Part shown: piece after piece, positions 61,452 to 64,000 of the stretch
How positions within the stretch are numbered: the stretch's first letter is position 1
How the letters are laid out: each line of letters opens with the position of its first letter
Source: Hyphomicrobiales bacterium
Lineage (GTDB): Bacteria > Pseudomonadota > Alphaproteobacteria > Rhizobiales > RI-29
DNA length: 64,000 nucleotides
NCBI GenBank assembly: GCA_016125495.1
Contig: WGLQ01000009.1
Coordinates: 124,001-188,000, forward strand
Direction: 5' to 3'
Made by a program: the position numbers and the translations under genes
The notes under the pieces: model-generated
What the model was told of the DNA's origin: nothing
Database searches by the model: none
The model's input: the letters and a program-made list of their open reading frames with translations, nothing else

Positions 61452-62051
61452 ATGATCGCGCTCCCCATATGTTCGCCCGAGCCAACCGAGACGCTACGCG
61501 CCGGCGATGGTTCGATCTCGCGCGAGTTGTGGCGAGTGCCGACGGACGAACAGGTGCTGGAAGCCTTCCTGCGCGACATCTTCGAGACGCATTGGGAGGG
61601 GATCCGTTTCGGGCCCCTGATCCAGGGTGCGGCCTACGAATGGAAGTGCCCTTCGGCGCCGACCAAGATCGATCTGATGGATGGCTATCTCACCGTCCAC
61701 TTCGGTCGCGGCGGGCATTTTCATCTCTGCATCGGCGAGAACAAGGGAAGCGAGGCCTTTCCGACGCCGCCGGAGCTGCGGGCCCACCGCAGGCCGTCCA
61801 AGGCACAGATTTTCCGGGGCTACGGTCGAGACGGAAAACCCGTCACCTGGGGCTTCGAGATGTGGAACGGCAAGGACGAGCCGATGATCTCAATCTTCTT
61901 TGCCAACCCATTCATCGACGATGACGACACCCTCGCCAACGAGCCTCGATGGGAGCGCCTCGCCATGTGGCGCAGCATCGCCGAGCGCTGGCTCGGGCGC
62001 GCACCGGAGCCGATCGACGAGCAGGGGGCAGGCTTCAGGGGGCGCGCATGA
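61452..62051 (+). CDS. Uncharacterised protein in the B12 uptake operon
   Basis: The product is 199 residues, soluble, without signal peptide or membrane spans. Notable segments are THWEGIRFGPLIQGAAYEWKC, MDGYLTVHFGRGGHFHLCIGENKG, FRGYGRDGKPVTWGFEMWNGKDE and SIFFANPFIDDDD. I believe relatives (DUF7676-like) occur beside B12 or heme uptake genes, but this is from memory. Cys68 and the HFHLC segment could bind a metal or corrinoid. ATG 61452 is preferred because GAGAGGA lies at a proper distance; ATG 61446 is too close. Its stop overlaps btuF by ATGA, so it is translated with the transporter. Confidence 0.8.
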   Translation: MIALPICSPEPTETLRAGDGSISRELWRVPTDEQVLEAFLRDIFETHWEGIRFGPLIQGAAYEWKCPSAPTKIDLMDGYLTVHFGRGGHFHLCIGENKGSEAFPTPPELRAHRRPSKAQIFRGYGRDGKPVTWGFEMWNGKDEPMISIFFANPFIDDDDTLANEPRWERLAMWRSIAERWLGRAPEPIDEQGAGFRGRA

Positions 62052-62995
62052 GGACGACAGTTCGAGGGGGCGTGGCAGCGGCTCTGTCGTTTGCGCTACT
62101 CGACGCCCCGACCGGGCCGGTACATGCCGAGCCGCCGCGGCGCGTCGTCTCGATGAACCTGTGCACAGACCAACTCGCCATGCTGCTGGCGGCACCCGGC
62201 CAGCTCCACTCGGTCTCCTACCTCGCCAGCCGCGCCGACACCTCCGTGCTCGCGGCCGAGGCCAGGGCCTTCGTCCCCAATCATGGCCTTGCGGAAGAAA
62301 TCTTCCTGATGCAGCCGGACCTGATTATTGCCGGCACCTTCACCACGCGTGCCACCGTCGAGATGCTCAAGCGGTTGGGCTTTCCCGTGGAGGAATTCGC
62401 TCCGGCCAATTCGTTCGCCGACATCCGAAGCAACATCCTGCGGATGGGCGAGGTCCTCGGCCGACAGGCTGCGGCTCGGGCCCTGATCGGTGGCTTCGAT
62501 CGCGAGTTGGCGACACTCACCGAGGAGGCGGGTCAGGGCCAGGCCGGGCGCAAACCTGTTCGTCCCATTGCCGCGCTCTACTATGCCAACAGCTACACCT
62601 CCGGCAACAACACGCTTGCTGCAGAGGTCGTGGATCACGCCCAACTCGACAACCTCGGCAGCGGGCTCGGTCTCAAGGGCACGGTCACGCTGCCACTGGA
62701 ACTCCTCGTGATGAACGGCCCCGATCTCGTCGTCACCGGACGACGCTTCGGGCGTGAGGGGACGCAGGCGACCGTGGCACTCGAGCATCCTGCCCTCGAG
62801 GCCGTCGCATCGAGGACCACATCGGCGGTGGTGACGGACAAATACTGGGTCTGCGGGCTTCCCTTCACCCTTCATGCCGTTCGCCGTCTCGTCGAGGCCG
62901 CGCGATCCCTCGACCTGAGGCCAATCGCGCCGCCAGCCCTCGCCACCACGTCCTTCGCGCCTGCCAACCTCGACGAGGGGGCGAGACGCCAGTGA
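62048..62995 (+). CDS. btuF: Periplasmic cobalamin-binding protein BtuF-like
   Basis: The product is 315 residues. A signal peptide ends near VHA/EPP (27). The mature part has RRVVSMNLCTDQLAMLLA and LIIAGTFTTRATVEMLKRLGFPVEEF, the type III substrate-binding fold of the BtuF/FhuD/FecB group. It would deliver cobalamin from the periplasm to BtuC. It overlaps the preceding gene (ATGA) and btuC (GTGA). Confidence 0.9.
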   Translation: MRTTVRGGVAAALSFALLDAPTGPVHAEPPRRVVSMNLCTDQLAMLLAAPGQLHSVSYLASRADTSVLAAEARAFVPNHGLAEEIFLMQPDLIIAGTFTTRATVEMLKRLGFPVEEFAPANSFADIRSNILRMGEVLGRQAAARALIGGFDRELATLTEEAGQGQAGRKPVRPIAALYYANSYTSGNNTLAAEVVDHAQLDNLGSGLGLKGTVTLPLELLVMNGPDLVVTGRRFGREGTQATVALEHPALEAVASRTTSAVVTDKYWVCGLPFTLHAVRRLVEAARSLDLRPIAPPALATTSFAPANLDEGARRQ

Positions 62996-63987
62996 CAGTG
63001 CCCTTTCCTCTCCTCCTCGTTTGCCTTGCGGGGCTTGCCGCAACGGGCTTCACCGCCTCGCTCGTCGTCGGTCCCGCCGCGCTGACCTGGGCGACCTCGC
63101 TCGATGCGCTGCTTGGAGGCGACAACGAGGCGGCCCGTCTCGTCATGCAGGAGATCCGTCTGCCGAGGGCAATCCTCGGTGCGATGATCGGGGCGACGCT
63201 CGGTCTCTCCGGTGCCGCGCTACAAGGCTACCTGCGCAACCCGCTCGCCGATCCCGGAATACTCGGCATCAGCTCCACGGCTGCGCTCGGGGCGGTGCTG
63301 GCGATCTACAGCGGGCTATCAACCACCTCGCCGATTGCTCTGCCACTCATGGCCATGGGGGGCGCTGGCATCGCGGTCGTCGTCCTGCGGGCACTGGCCG
63401 GGCCGAATGCGGGAACGCTGACCCTGATCCTTGCCGGCGTGGCGATCAGCTCCGTTGCCGGAGCCGCCACGACACTCGCGCTTAATCTCTCGTCGAATCC
63501 GTTCGCGGCCCTCGAGATCGTGTTCTGGATGCTCGGCTCGCTCACAGACCGCTCGATGGTGCACGTGGTGCTAGCCGCGCCCTTTATGCTGATTGGCTGG
63601 GTGTTGCTGTTGCTGGCCTGGCGGGGGCTCGACGCGCTGACGCTCGGGCCGGCAGTTGCCGCGACGCTCGGGGTCAGTCCCACACGGACTCAAGCACTTG
63701 TTGTCGCCGGCTCCGCGATGGCAGTCGGCGCGGCAACGGCGGTTGCCGGTGCGATCGGCTTCATCGGTCTCGTCGTGCCGCACCTCCTGCGACCGCTCGT
63801 CGGGGCACAACCGTCGCGGCTGCTCCCGGCAAGTGCGCTCGGTGGTGCGACGCTGGTGCTCGCGGCGGACATTGCCGTGCGTGTGATCGCCCCGTCGCGA
63901 GACATCAAGCTCGGTGTGCTCACCGCCCTCATCGGCGCCCCGTTCTTCCTCTGGTTGGTCATCAGAACGCGGAGGGAGGCGCTGTGA
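62992..63987 (+). CDS. btuC: FecCD-family permease BtuC-like
   Basis: The product is 331 residues with about ten membrane spans. FecCD signatures include IRLPRAILGAMIGATLGLSGAALQGYLRNPLADPGILGIS, the LILAGVAISSV region and GAIGFIGLVVPHLLRPLVG, which contacts the ATPase. The start is GTG 62992, overlapping btuF. Placement in a riboswitch-led operon with btuB argues for cobalamin rather than iron-siderophore transport. Confidence 0.92.
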   Translation: MTVPFPLLLVCLAGLAATGFTASLVVGPAALTWATSLDALLGGDNEAARLVMQEIRLPRAILGAMIGATLGLSGAALQGYLRNPLADPGILGISSTAALGAVLAIYSGLSTTSPIALPLMAMGGAGIAVVVLRALAGPNAGTLTLILAGVAISSVAGAATTLALNLSSNPFAALEIVFWMLGSLTDRSMVHVVLAAPFMLIGWVLLLLAWRGLDALTLGPAVAATLGVSPTRTQALVVAGSAMAVGAATAVAGAIGFIGLVVPHLLRPLVGAQPSRLLPASALGGATLVLAADIAVRVIAPSRDIKLGVLTALIGAPFFLWLVIRTRREAL

Positions 63988-64000
63988 CCACGGTCCTCTC
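63984..64000 (+). CDS. First codons of the ABC ATPase gene (btuD-like), cut by window edge
   Basis: GTG 63984 overlaps the btuC stop as GTGA, the same coupling used between btuF and btuC, and starts a frame reading V-T-T-V-L. Only five codons are visible; the ATPase identity is inferred from operon order. Confidence 0.45.

Overview
This window is high-GC DNA with short gaps and many stop/start overlaps. The gene families point to an aerobic alphaproteobacterium (Hyphomicrobiales/Rhodobacterales-like). It carries the oxygen-dependent CobG/CobN route to vitamin B12, a ccoNOQP-ccoGHIS set with a perfect FNR/FixK box, Tad-pilus genes of the cpaB/cpaC type, TRAP transport genes and Zur-like operators. 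This placement is inferred from gene content; no rRNA or tRNA is visible.

Layout. 1-2.6 kb: the 5' part of a SulP transporter, a fumarylacetoacetate-hydrolase-family enzyme and a stand-alone receiver-like protein. 3-6.7 kb: a small part of a Tad locus (cpaB, cpaC, a lipoprotein and a divergent TPR lipoprotein). 6.7-24.3 kb: a nearly complete aerobic corrin pathway. The minus-strand run DUF1636-cobW-cobN-cobG-cobH-cobI-cobJ-(cobK inverted)-cobL-cobE-cobM-cobB-cobA follows a cobalamin riboswitch at 21848-22039. bluB and cobF lie beyond it, and cobO-cobQ are divergent. 24.5-34.4 kb: a DUF2189 membrane protein, the cbb3 oxidase with its assembly genes, and a divergent hemerythrin. 34.6-39.3 kb: a second riboswitch with cobalt transporter cbtBA, then cobU, an alpha-ribazole-phosphatase-like gene, cbiB and cobC (late B12 assembly).

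39.3-48.2 kb: a seven-gene minus-strand catabolic operon (N-formylglutamate-amidohydrolase-like, TRAP dctQ-dctM-dctP, glutamine-synthetase-like, aldehyde dehydrogenase, iron alcohol dehydrogenase) with a divergent RpiR regulator. It reads as a possible gamma-glutamylation route for an amine or amino alcohol. 48.2-53.5 kb: mixed genes, including a conspicuously AT-rich gene (49025-50077) with a nucleoside-deoxyribosyltransferase/TIR-like N-terminal domain, a 2-dehydropantoate-reductase-family gene, an HlyU-like gene, a BKACE enzyme and a G-rich repeat patch. 54.3-58.6 kb: a zinc-type module made of a His-rich TonB receptor, two Zur-like operators and a second CobW-family GTPase. 58.7-64 kb: a third cobalamin riboswitch with btuB, an uncharacterised gene, btuF, btuC and the first codons of the ATPase gene.

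The dominant theme is cobalamin and its metal. Three B12 riboswitches place corrin synthesis, cobalt uptake and B12 salvage under the same effector. The window lacks cobS/cobT of the cobaltochelatase, the cobalamin synthase and the DMB phosphoribosyltransferase, so those must lie elsewhere if the pathway is complete.
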